From: SXNM01 sp964586155
Lineage (GTDB): Bacteria > Myxococcota_A > UBA9042
DNA: 64,000 nucleotides
Direction of reading: 5' to 3'
NCBI GenBank assembly: GCA_964586155.1
Contig: CAZPHC010000019.1
Location: 1 to 64,000 of the forward strand
Under the pieces are notes generated by a model that was not told where the DNA came from, did not search any database, and was given only the letters and a program-made list of their open reading frames with translations. This document shows, one piece after another, positions 10,097 through 19,500 of this stretch; within the stretch, counting starts at the first letter, position 1; each line of letters starts with the position of its first letter. Both the position numbers and the translations under genes were made by a program.

Positions 10097-11820
10097 GCGT
10101 CCAACTTCAGGCGGGCTCCCGTGCGGGCGTCGGCGATGGCGGCGGCGACGCGGGCCACGAGGCCTTCGAGCGGCATCTCGGTCCGGCTGCCGCCGGCGCG
10201 GACCTTGACCTCGACGATCCCCTCCGAAACACGGCGCCCGAGCACGATCTGCAAGGGCCAACCGACCAGATCGGCGTCGGCGAACTTCACGCCGGGACGG
10301 ACGTCGCGGTCATCCAGGACAGCTTCGACCCCAGCGGCCTTGAGCGACGCGTACAGGTCCCGTGCGGCCTCGCCACCGCCCTTCTCGAGGTCGACGACCA
10401 GCACCTCGGCCGGAGCCATCGCCACGGGCCAGCAGATGCCGTGCTCGTCATGATGCTGCTCGATCGCGGCGGCCAGGATGCGGCTGACGCCGATGCCGTA
10501 GCAGCCCATGACGAAGGGCTGCTCCTTGCCATGGACGTCGAGGAAGTTGGCCTGCATCGGCGCCGAGTACTTGGTGCCGAGATAGAAGACGTGGCCGACC
10601 TCGATGCCCTTCCAGACCTGGAGCTCCCCTGCCCCGTCCGGGCTGGGATCGCCGGCGACCGCGAGCCGCAGGTCGGCCGCTTGCAGGCCGACGATGTCGC
10701 GCGACGGGATGACGTCGGCAAGGTGCGCGCCCTCGACGTTGGCACCGCAGACCGCAGTCGACATGGCGAAGATCTCATGGTCGACGAGCGCCGTGACGCC
10801 CTGCAGGCCCACCGGCCCGAGGAAGCCTGGGGGCAGCCCCGTCGCCTTGGCGAACCAGGCGCCGTCAGCGAAGTCGACGATGCCGGCGTCGAGCACCTTG
10901 CGCACCTTGACCGGGTTCACCTCGCGATCGCCGCGGACGAACACGAGCACAGGCCTGCCGTCGGCCTGGAACGCCACGGCCTTGATCGACTGCGACGGCT
11001 GGACCCCGACGAGCGCGCAGACGTCCTCGATGGTCTTCTGGGTCGGCGTCGCGATGGTCCGCGCGGCAGGTGCGCCGGCCGGCGCGACGAACGCCGCGGG
11101 TGCGTGCAGCGCGACAGCCTCGATGTTGGCCGCATACGACGACGCGCTCGACGAGACGATCGTGTCTTCACCGGAGGTCGCGAGCACCTGGAACTCGTGG
11201 CTGAGCGAACCGCCGATGTTGCCCGAATCGGCCTCGACGGCCCGGAAATCCAGGCCCAGGCGGGTGAAGATCCGGCTGTACGCGTCGTACATCGAGCGGT
11301 ACGAGACCAACGCCGCCGCCTCGTCCGCGTCGAAGGAGTAGGCGTCCTTCATCAGGAACTCGCGACCGCGCATCAAGCCGGCGCGCGGACGGATCTCGTC
11401 GCGGAACTTGGTCTGGATCTGGTAGAGATTCAGCGGCAGCTGCTTGTAGCTCTTCACGTCCCGGCGAACGACGTCGACGATGACCTCCTCGTGGGTCGGT
11501 CCGAGGCAGAACTCGGTGTCCTTGCGGTCGCGGATGCGCAACAGCTCCGGCCCGTACTTCTCCCAACGACCCGACTCCTGCCAGAGCTCGGCGGGTGTCA
11601 CCATCGGCATGAGCAGCTCCTGGGCTCCGGCGCGATCGAGCTCCTCGCGGATCACGCGCTGCACCTTGGCCAGCGAGCGCAACCCGAGTGGCAGGAAGGT
11701 GTAGATGCCGGCGGCAGAGCGGCGGATGAACCCGGCGCGCACCAGCAGGGCGTGGCTGACGACCTCGGCGTCCTTCGGGGCTTCGCGGAGCGTCGGCTGA
11801 TGAATCGTTCGCAGCAACAT
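10093..11820 (-). CDS. proS: Prolyl-tRNA synthetase, bacterial type
   Basis: 575 residues, the length of the E. coli type. It charges tRNA-Pro in the cytoplasm. Class II motif 2 region TKFRDEIRPRAGLMRGREF and motif 3 region GCYGIGVSRILAAAIEQ are clear. The YbaK-like editing domain is inserted between motifs 2 and 3 (about residues 225-390), including IKAVAFQADGRPVLVFVRGD. The C-terminal anticodon-binding domain has DDRDVRPGVKFADADLVG. GGAGGA precedes ATG 11820. It is first gene of an overlapping three-gene unit. Confidence 0.97.
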   Translation of the reverse strand: MLLRTIHQPTLREAPKDAEVVSHALLVRAGFIRRSAAGIYTFLPLGLRSLAKVQRVIREELDRAGAQELLMPMVTPAELWQESGRWEKYGPELLRIRDRKDTEFCLGPTHEEVIVDVVRRDVKSYKQLPLNLYQIQTKFRDEIRPRAGLMRGREFLMKDAYSFDADEAAALVSYRSMYDAYSRIFTRLGLDFRAVEADSGNIGGSLSHEFQVLATSGEDTIVSSSASSYAANIEAVALHAPAAFVAPAGAPAARTIATPTQKTIEDVCALVGVQPSQSIKAVAFQADGRPVLVFVRGDREVNPVKVRKVLDAGIVDFADGAWFAKATGLPPGFLGPVGLQGVTALVDHEIFAMSTAVCGANVEGAHLADVIPSRDIVGLQAADLRLAVAGDPSPDGAGELQVWKGIEVGHVFYLGTKYSAPMQANFLDVHGKEQPFVMGCYGIGVSRILAAAIEQHHDEHGICWPVAMAPAEVLVVDLEKGGGEAARDLYASLKAAGVEAVLDDRDVRPGVKFADADLVGWPLQIVLGRRVSEGIVEVKVRAGGSRTEMPLEGLVARVAAAIADARTGARLKLDA

Positions 11821-11919
11821 CGAGTCCTCCAGGCAGTCTCGGGGGCCCCTGCGTGCCAGACTGCGCGTGCGCTGGCAAGCGCCCCGGATCGGAATCTTCG
11901 GCCGGCGGCGGCGGCGGCC

Positions 11920-11966
11920 AAAACGGGAGACGCCCGACCCGGCGGCTGCCAGATCGGGCGTCCCCT
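11920..11966 (-). terminator. Intrinsic terminator after the metalloprotease operon
   Basis: On the minus strand, GACGCCCGA and TCGGGCGTC pair around a GC-rich loop and are followed by GTTTT. It begins about 16 nt after the stop of the 1504-residue lipoprotein gene and ends before proS. It separates the metzincin operon from proS. Confidence 0.7.
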
Positions 11967-11981
11967 TGGACCTACGTCGGC

Positions 11982-14900
11982 CTAGTACTCGTAGGTCAGG
12001 TGCAACGCACGCATCACCTCGATCAGGCTGACACGGAACTGGTACTCCGAGAACAGGTAGTTGTCCTGGAGGGTCTTGAGGTCCTTGAACTGCGAGAGGA
12101 CCGTCTGGGCCTCCTGCAGGTTCAAGCAGCCGGGGCTGAGCAGGTCGGGATCCTGACTCTGCGGGGCGACGTACACCTTGCCCGAGAGCGGATCGGTGAA
12201 CTGGCAGACCGTGACGTCACCCGGCAGGTCGATCGACGTGGCGTGACCCGACAGGAACAGGCGCGAGATGTCCATGTAGCTGCGGTCGTACGCGTCCGTC
12301 AGCAAGGCCATGCCGTAGAGCGCGCCGAGCAACGGCATGCGGAAGCGGCTCGACGGGAAGGTCGGGCGGCCATCGGGGAAGAGCCAGTACTTGCGGCACT
12401 GTCCCTGCTGCTCCAGCGGCTTCTGCGAGTCGCAGGGATCTGCGCACGACTTGCCGTCGCCGCCGACCCAGTGACGACGCTGGATCAGGTCGGGCTTGTC
12501 GGCACCGCCACCGTTGAGCACGCACCAGCCGTAGTGATCGGCGTTCTCCACCGACACGCCCGACATCATGTTCATCAGCGACTTCGGGAAGAAGTGGTAG
12601 AAGCTCACGAGGTAGCGGCGGATGTCCTCGTTCTCGAGGTGACCGACGTAGTTGGGCGGCGTCGGGTCGGTGAGCAGCGCGAACGCCGCGAGGCGGTCGT
12701 AGATCTGACCACCGCTGACCGGGCGACCGTCGTAGCCGGCGAAGTCCCAACCGCCGTAGAGCGGGCGGGCGCCGTCGGCCTCGATGAAGATCTGGCAGTC
12801 GCTCTGGCTACCCTGCTCGCGGTCGTCGTAGGGCTCGTAGCGCTTGCGCGACGCGTTGTAGCAGTAGTAGCTCGGCGACGGACGGGCGATGATCTGGCCC
12901 AGGACGTTGAAGGTCTCGGCCGTCGCCAGCGCGCCAGCGAGGCCGCCGTTCGGGTCGAGATCGTACTCCTGGCCGAACTTGGCCTTCCACCAGCCACCCT
13001 TCTGGTAGTGCTGGAAGTTCATGGCCCAGTACTGGAACTGGCGCACGGCGCGGTAGAGGTAGCCGGTGACGGTGCCCGAGTAACGGTTCGGGTGGAACGT
13101 GACCGAGTCGTTGCCGTAGCCGTAGAAGAACCAGTAGTTCTCGTAGTCATCCAAGGCGTTGCGGGCGATCTCGAGCGCGTCGACACCCTCGTCGAAGGTC
13201 GCACAGGTCGGGGACCGGCCGTTGTACTCGTCGGAGCAGAAGCGGTACGGAACCTCGAAGTGCTTGACGTTCGAGCAGTACTTGCCAACGCCGAGCTTGC
13301 GGCATTGCAGCTCGCCCGTGCAGTCGCTGTCGACCTCGCAGGCGGCGCCCTTGAGCTCGGACCAGGCGACGTTGCGACGCTGGTAGAGGTTGTCGGCGCC
13401 ACCGAAGTAGGCCGGCAGCGTCGAGTAGTGCAGCTTGCGCGACAGCCGCAACACGTCCTGGTTGCCCAGGTGGCTCAGCGTCTGGTAGCCCGGCTCGTCG
13501 TCGCCAGGCTCGGCGAGGTAGTCGACCATCGCCGGCAGCTTGCCGTCGGGCGACTTGGTCAGATCCGGCGCGTTGGCGAAGACCTCGACGAGGTTGCCGT
13601 AGCCGAACTTGATCGCGGCGTGGTCGTACTTGCCCAGACCGGCGAATCGGCCGTTGAACTTGCTGGTGTAGTCCATCACCGACGCGAGCTGCTGGTCACG
13701 GATGTTGGCGAGCGACTGCGCCTCGGTGTCACGCTGCCACGGGTTGACGACGGATCCGGACTTGTCGAGCTTCTGGGCCCAGAACTCCGGGTGGAAGTTG
13801 ATGGCGTCGGTGGACGCCTCGAAGTTGTGGCGCAGGCCGAGCGTGTGGCCTACCTCGTGCAGCTGGGTGCTCTCGTAGATGCGGCTGAGCAGCTCGGCCT
13901 TCATCTCCTTGCGCTTGCCCTGGTGGATCTCGCGGCCGATGTCCTGCGTCGCGCGCACGATCGCGTCGTTGGTGTCGGTGTAGAGCGGGCTCGGCAGGAA
14001 CTTGTTCTGCTCCGCGAACGGGCTGCCACCGTTGGACTTGTTGACCGCCACGCGCAGCGCCTGCATCAGGCTCTGGGAGCTGCAGGTGGCCCACGTCAGG
14101 TTGCCATCGACCGTGGCGCAGACGCGGCCCTGCTTGGGACCGGTGCTCTCGAAGGCGCCCGCCTCGGTGCAGGTCCCCTTCTGGGCGTCGGGCGTCGCTG
14201 CGGCGAGCTTCTTCCAGTTGTAGATGGTCGGCACCGTGGCGGTGGCGTAGGCCTTGCAGAACGCACCGTCGAACACGCGACCGTACTCGGCGGCCAGGCC
14301 AAGGACGGCCGGGTCGGCGAACTCGGCGAGCATGATGTTCTTCTCGGCCAGGCCCATCAGGACGCGCTCACGCTCGCGGAACGCAGCGATGTGGTTCCAC
14401 TTCGCGAGGCTCATCTGACCGAGCTGCTCGGGATCCACCGTCGACGGAACCCCCTTCTGCACGCGCGGATCCTTGAACAGCGCATGGATCGAGTGACCGT
14501 CGTCGCCAGCGACGAGCTTGGCGTCGAGCGTCGGGTTGGAGCGCAGGATGTCGAGGCGCCCCTGCGCCCAGTTGCTCGCGTTGTCGCGCAGCTCGATGCC
14601 CTTGCCGGCGTGGAAGCGGTCGCGCACGGCGGGCTCGATCATGCCCTTGACGTAGTCTTGGGCCTGCGCGGTGCTCTTGGGCGTGTTCTGGCCGTAGTGC
14701 TTGAGCGCCTTGGCCTTGGTCGAGTACTGCTGCTCGGTCGCACGCTTGATGTCGTTGAAGTCGGCGACGCCAGCGTGGAACTCGATGGTCCGCATGGCGC
14801 GCTCGGCGCCGAGCGTCATCTGCGCGGAGTACGAGTGCGCGGACGCGGCGATGATCTCGCCCGTCAGCGGGTCGGCGGCGCTCGGGCCGTAGCCGTACAG

Positions 14901-16496
14901 GCCGATCTGGATCGGATCCGGGACGGCGTGCATCACGCTGTAGCGCAGGTCGCCAAACACGTGCGGCTTGTTCATGTCGCGGCAGAAGGCCTTGCCGTTC
15001 GGGGTGTCGCTGTAGTCGGCGACGGGCGCGCCGGCCTTCGCGGCGGCGCGGGCCTGGGCGTCGCTGTTCTCGCAGAGGATGAACATCGGGTGAGCCGGCT
15101 TGTTGTCGGCGATGCACTTGTCGTAGGCGGCCTTGTCGGCAGCCGCGCCGCAGTTGCCCTTCCAGAAGGCGACGACCTCTTGGAACGGCACGCTCCAGGC
15201 GTCGGCGATGTTCTTCGAGGCCGGGATCAGCTCACGCGGATGGTCCTCGTTGGCGTAGTAGACGATGGGCGTCGGCTTCATCTGGCTGTAGTCGAACTCG
15301 CCGGTCCAGCGCTCGACGCCGTTGGCGTCCTTCTCCATCTTCTTGACGTAGCGATCCCAGATGCGGTGGCGCTGCGCGCGACGGATCGCGTCGTGGAAGG
15401 CGTGCGAGAACTGCGGGTCGTAGGTGCGGCGCTCGGTGCGGAAGTAGCCGAACTTCTCCATCTCGACGTCGTCCATCTCGCGCGGGACGTACGCCCGATC
15501 GGGCTGCTTGGTGCCCTCGAACTTCGGCACCTCGAGGTAGAAGGTGCGGACCTTCACCTCTTCGGTCGTGCAGTCGTAGATGCCGCCGGTGTACCACGGG
15601 TAGAAGAAGCAGATCGGGATGGCGCCGAAGCCGGGCAGGTAGGTCGTCGGGGCCGCCAGGATGTGCCGGTTGATGAAGGTGAAGTAGCTCTGCGGCACGT
15701 CCTGGCCAAAGCGCGTGTCCACGCCCGACTCGAACTTCTCGCCCTCGGGGGCATTGTCACCTTCGTAGAGGGTCGGCGCGCTGGCGCCGGAGCCAATCAT
15801 GCCGGCGACGACGTCGGCCTCGTAGCTCATGGTCGCGCCCGTGCCCCAGCCCACGCGCATGTACTCACGCTCGAACCACTTGCGGTCGCTGGTGTTCTCG
15901 ACCAGGACGTTCGACTTCTCGCCGCTGGCGGCGCTGTAGCTGTGCTGGATGTCGAAGTGGCTGAGGATCGGGTAGCCCATGATCGGGGCACCGCGGTAGA
16001 TGTACCGCGTCGCTTCCTGCACGCAGAAGCCCGCGAACTGGGCCTCGTCGTTGAACTTTGGCGCCGTCGCGCTGGCGCAGCGGCCGCCACCGACCGCGCA
16101 TTCGGCGTCCGATTCGCAGGCGACGCGCGTGTAGTCCATCAGGACCGCGTGCTTGATCTCGTTGCCCTTGCTGTCCTTGAGCGGCACGTCGACGTCGCTC
16201 TTGTCGGCGTAGGCTTCGGACCCGAGGATGAACTCGTAGGTCCGGTAGAACAGCAGCGAGTTCTCCTGCACCTCGAACACGCCGCGGACCGTCGAGCTCA
16301 TCGAGCCCGGGAAGCTGTACGCCGAGGTGAACTGGGTCCCCACCACCGTCGTGCGGAGGTAGTACTCCTTACCCAAGAAGTCGGACTTCTTGTGGTAGTT
16401 CGGCTGGACCCGCGAGATCTCTTCGAGGTCCTGGGCGCATCCCGACGCGAGCAGCGAGGCTGCGGCGAGGGCGAAGGTCAGACGGCGGAAACTCAT
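11982..16496 (-). CDS. Giant lipoprotein with metzincin protease site (paralogue B)
   Basis: 1504 residues. The start is ATG 16496 behind AGGAG, giving a lipoprotein signal (MSFRRLTFALAAASLLASGC) with lipobox LASGC, so it is probably anchored in the outer membrane. HEVGHTLGLRH at residues 880-890 is a complete metzincin zinc motif HExxHxxGxxH. A Met-turn candidate SVMDY follows 61 residues later (M941). The HEVGHTLGLRHNF form recalls zinc-dependent metalloproteases with DUF4953-type domains. Two short Cys-rich segments are present (CESDAECAVGGGRC and CEVDSDCTGELQC). It is paralogous to the upstream gene along most of its length (shared GYGPSAADP, FEVPY-xx-CSDEY, LGKYD-AAIK-GYG). It is last gene of a three-gene operon. 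The substrate is unknown. Confidence 0.85.
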   Translation of the reverse strand: MSFRRLTFALAAASLLASGCAQDLEEISRVQPNYHKKSDFLGKEYYLRTTVVGTQFTSAYSFPGSMSSTVRGVFEVQENSLLFYRTYEFILGSEAYADKSDVDVPLKDSKGNEIKHAVLMDYTRVACESDAECAVGGGRCASATAPKFNDEAQFAGFCVQEATRYIYRGAPIMGYPILSHFDIQHSYSAASGEKSNVLVENTSDRKWFEREYMRVGWGTGATMSYEADVVAGMIGSGASAPTLYEGDNAPEGEKFESGVDTRFGQDVPQSYFTFINRHILAAPTTYLPGFGAIPICFFYPWYTGGIYDCTTEEVKVRTFYLEVPKFEGTKQPDRAYVPREMDDVEMEKFGYFRTERRTYDPQFSHAFHDAIRRAQRHRIWDRYVKKMEKDANGVERWTGEFDYSQMKPTPIVYYANEDHPRELIPASKNIADAWSVPFQEVVAFWKGNCGAAADKAAYDKCIADNKPAHPMFILCENSDAQARAAAKAGAPVADYSDTPNGKAFCRDMNKPHVFGDLRYSVMHAVPDPIQIGLYGYGPSAADPLTGEIIAASAHSYSAQMTLGAERAMRTIEFHAGVADFNDIKRATEQQYSTKAKALKHYGQNTPKSTAQAQDYVKGMIEPAVRDRFHAGKGIELRDNASNWAQGRLDILRSNPTLDAKLVAGDDGHSIHALFKDPRVQKGVPSTVDPEQLGQMSLAKWNHIAAFRERERVLMGLAEKNIMLAEFADPAVLGLAAEYGRVFDGAFCKAYATATVPTIYNWKKLAAATPDAQKGTCTEAGAFESTGPKQGRVCATVDGNLTWATCSSQSLMQALRVAVNKSNGGSPFAEQNKFLPSPLYTDTNDAIVRATQDIGREIHQGKRKEMKAELLSRIYESTQLHEVGHTLGLRHNFEASTDAINFHPEFWAQKLDKSGSVVNPWQRDTEAQSLANIRDQQLASVMDYTSKFNGRFAGLGKYDHAAIKFGYGNLVEVFANAPDLTKSPDGKLPAMVDYLAEPGDDEPGYQTLSHLGNQDVLRLSRKLHYSTLPAYFGGADNLYQRRNVAWSELKGAACEVDSDCTGELQCRKLGVGKYCSNVKHFEVPYRFCSDEYNGRSPTCATFDEGVDALEIARNALDDYENYWFFYGYGNDSVTFHPNRYSGTVTGYLYRAVRQFQYWAMNFQHYQKGGWWKAKFGQEYDLDPNGGLAGALATAETFNVLGQIIARPSPSYYCYNASRKRYEPYDDREQGSQSDCQIFIEADGARPLYGGWDFAGYDGRPVSGGQIYDRLAAFALLTDPTPPNYVGHLENEDIRRYLVSFYHFFPKSLMNMMSGVSVENADHYGWCVLNGGGADKPDLIQRRHWVGGDGKSCADPCDSQKPLEQQGQCRKYWLFPDGRPTFPSSRFRMPLLGALYGMALLTDAYDRSYMDISRLFLSGHATSIDLPGDVTVCQFTDPLSGKVYVAPQSQDPDLLSPGCLNLQEAQTVLSQFKDLKTLQDNYLFSEYQFRVSLIEVMRALHLTYEY

Positions 16497-16560
16497 GGCT
16501 GCTCCTGACTGGGCGACCGAATGGAAGGCGATACGTTGCGCGAACATGGATTCACCTCCC

Positions 16561-19500
16561 CTACAGGCCGATCGAGCCGTAGACCTTGAAGAGGAGACGG
16601 AAGTAATCGACCACCTCGAGCTCCTTGTGCATCTCGGCGGCGAGGGCTTCCTTCTCTTCACCCTGCGCGACCTGCCACTTGCTCTTGAGGTCGTTCAGAC
16701 GGGTGAGCATGTAGTAGGTCGGGCTGAAGTAGTCCTTGTTGTAGTTCACGCGCGGGGCGACGTAGGTCTTCTTGCCCCACGGATCGTCGAACTCGGCCCA
16801 GTCGACGACGGGCGTGCCCGCACCGTTCGCGCCGTCGCAGGTGCCGAACTTGCTGCAGCTGCCGAACGCGTACTGGTGGTGATCACCCTTGAGCCAGATG
16901 GCCATCGAGTCCGTGAACGACGGGTCGAAGCCGGCGGGCAGGTTTGCGATCGCCTGCCAGGCCGCGAACAGGCGCAGGCTGAGGTTGTCGATCGACGGGG
17001 CGACGCGCGGTGCGCTCTTGTCCGTCGGCGCGAAGGGATCGCGCGGCTGGTACGCCATCTTGCCGTCGGGCCCCTTGACCGCGTAGCCGCCCACTTCCTC
17101 GAGCGAGCCGGCGGCCAGGCCGCCGAGGATCGTCGAGAGCTCCTTCGGGTACACCGTGTTGAAGCCGATGGCCGTACCGCGGAACAGCGGCAGCTGCTCG
17201 CCCACGAAGTCCGAGAGGAAGCTGGCCGACGAGCTGGTCATGATCTGGATCGCAGCGAGCTTGTCCCAGTAGCTGCCGATCCAGGCGGGGTGGTTGGCGA
17301 AGTAGTAGCCGTTCTCGGTGGCAAAGGTCGTCCACGGCAGACGGCCCGTGCCCATGGGGATGTCGAGAGCGTTGCTGTCCTTGACCTCGCCGGTGGCGTA
17401 CGACGTGTTGATGTAGGTGTTCGTGGCCGTGTCGAGCTTGTACGAGCCGGGGGCCGGCGAGGTGAGCAGCGCGGCGAGCGAACGGAACGCGTCCTCGGAC
17501 GAGCTACGCAGCGCACGCATGTACATCGGGTGGTTGTCGTAGAAGGGGAAGAACGAGTACACGCGGAAGATGTTGTTGTAGACCGCGTAGTAGCGCGCCG
17601 CCGCGCCGATCGGCGTCAGGTAGCGATCGATGACGCGCGACATGTACGACAGCGGGTTGCCGCCGGTGCCGAAGAACAGGCGCTCGCGCTTGAACGCGTC
17701 GAACAGGTAGTACTCCTGCATCTGCTCGGTCGCGTGGTGCACGATCTCCTGCATGTGGGCGCCGGTGTCGAAGTAGTAGCAAGCCAGCGAGCCGCCGCGG
17801 TATTCGTCCGAGCAGTACTTGTACGGCACCTCGAAGTAGGTCTTGTCGAACGACGAGCGGCCGTACTTCTCGAGGGCGTTCTCCGCCTGGACCCAGTGGC
17901 CCGGGACCGCGTCACGCTGCTTGAGGTAGGCGGGCGGCATCCAGTTGTTGAGGTAGTAGAACGGGTGGGTGATGGCGCCAGCGCCCTTCCAACCGTCGGT
18001 GTTCAGACGCCAGGCGGAGGCCTCTTCGGTCTGCGCCGTGTTCTTGGCGTAGACCTTGAGTTGGTCGCGCATGTAGGTCATGTCGGCGAAGACCTCGAGC
18101 ATCCGGCCGTAGCCGTACTTGATCGCCGCGTAGTCGTACTTGCCGAGGCCCATGAAGTCGGCGTTGATCTTCTGGCCGTAGTCCATGATCGTCGAGTACT
18201 GGAGCTCGGTACGACGGTTGTTGATCTCGCTCTTGGTCAGGCCCGTGCGCGGCATGAACTTCTGGACGATGCCGGTCTTCTCGGCGAAGAGCGGGGTGCT
18301 GCGGAAGGCGCCGGTGCGGACGTCCTGGCAGAACTTGCCGGCGCAGACTTCGCCGCTGGCGCAGTCGGTATCGCCGGTGCACGCGAACTTGGCCTGGCAG
18401 GTGCCGTCCTTGCAGATGGCGTCGGTGCCGCAGGCGCTCTCGGCGTTGGCGCCGGTGCAGGCCACGCGCTGGCGCTGCGTGCCGGTGCACTGGCCGACCT
18501 TGATGCCGTTCACGTCGACGCACTGGCCGCTTCCGCACGCGAGGCCGGCGGGGCAATCGCCGTCGCTGCTGCACTTGATGGCGTTGCACGTCTCGCCCAG
18601 CGAGCTCTCGCAGATGTCGTCGCCAGAGACGGTGCCGAACTGCGAGACGATGTCGGCGCAGAGCACCGGCTCCTGCTCGCGGCCCGTGGCCGGGTCGTAG
18701 TAGGGGTCGAAGTAGTTGAGCGCGTCGGCCGAGCCCGAGAAGTTGTGACGCAGGCCGACGGTGTGGCCGACCTCGTGCTCGAGCACGCCGCGGAAGAGCG
18801 CGTCGTGCAGCGCGAGACGCAGCGCGTCGCCCTTGTAGCAGGCCTTGTCGCCGATCGAGTCGCCAGCGTAGGTGTCGGTCGGCTTCTGGCCGTCCTGGCA
18901 CTTGAGGCGCTTGGCCATGGCGATGAGGGCCGGGTCGCTGAACTCGGCGAGGAAGATGTTGTTGTAGCCGAGCAGCTGCATGCGCAGCTTCTCGTCGATC
19001 TCGCGACGCGGCGAAGCCCAGCCGGCCGGCGAGATCTCGCCGATGGCCTCGGGCGCGATGGCGTCACCCGGCTGGATGGAGCCGCCAGAGACGGCCAGCG
19101 CGACCTCGTCGTTGATCATGGCGCGCTCGAGCGGCGTGCCACGGACCTTGTCGAGGCGGGCGAAGACCTCACTCATGTCGAAGAAGCCAGCCTCGTTGAG
19201 CAGGCGCTCGCCGAGGTTCTTCGGATCTTCGGCCTTGTGCATCTCCTGGGCGGCGAGCTCCTTCTCGGCGGCCTCGATCGGAGCGCCCATCAGGGTGCTG
19301 ATGTCGAGGCGGGCGCGGGCGGCCGCGTCGGTCACCGAGCCGGTGTCGAGCTGCTTGTAGCGCTCCTCGCTCTTGGCACCCTCGAAGAGCGAGTCGTTCG
19401 CCGCCTTCTCGAGGCTGGCGAGGTACTCGCGGATGTACTTGCCGCTGGCGACGGCGTTGACGTCGAGGTCGCCGTTGAGCAGGTCGACCAGGTCCTTGCC

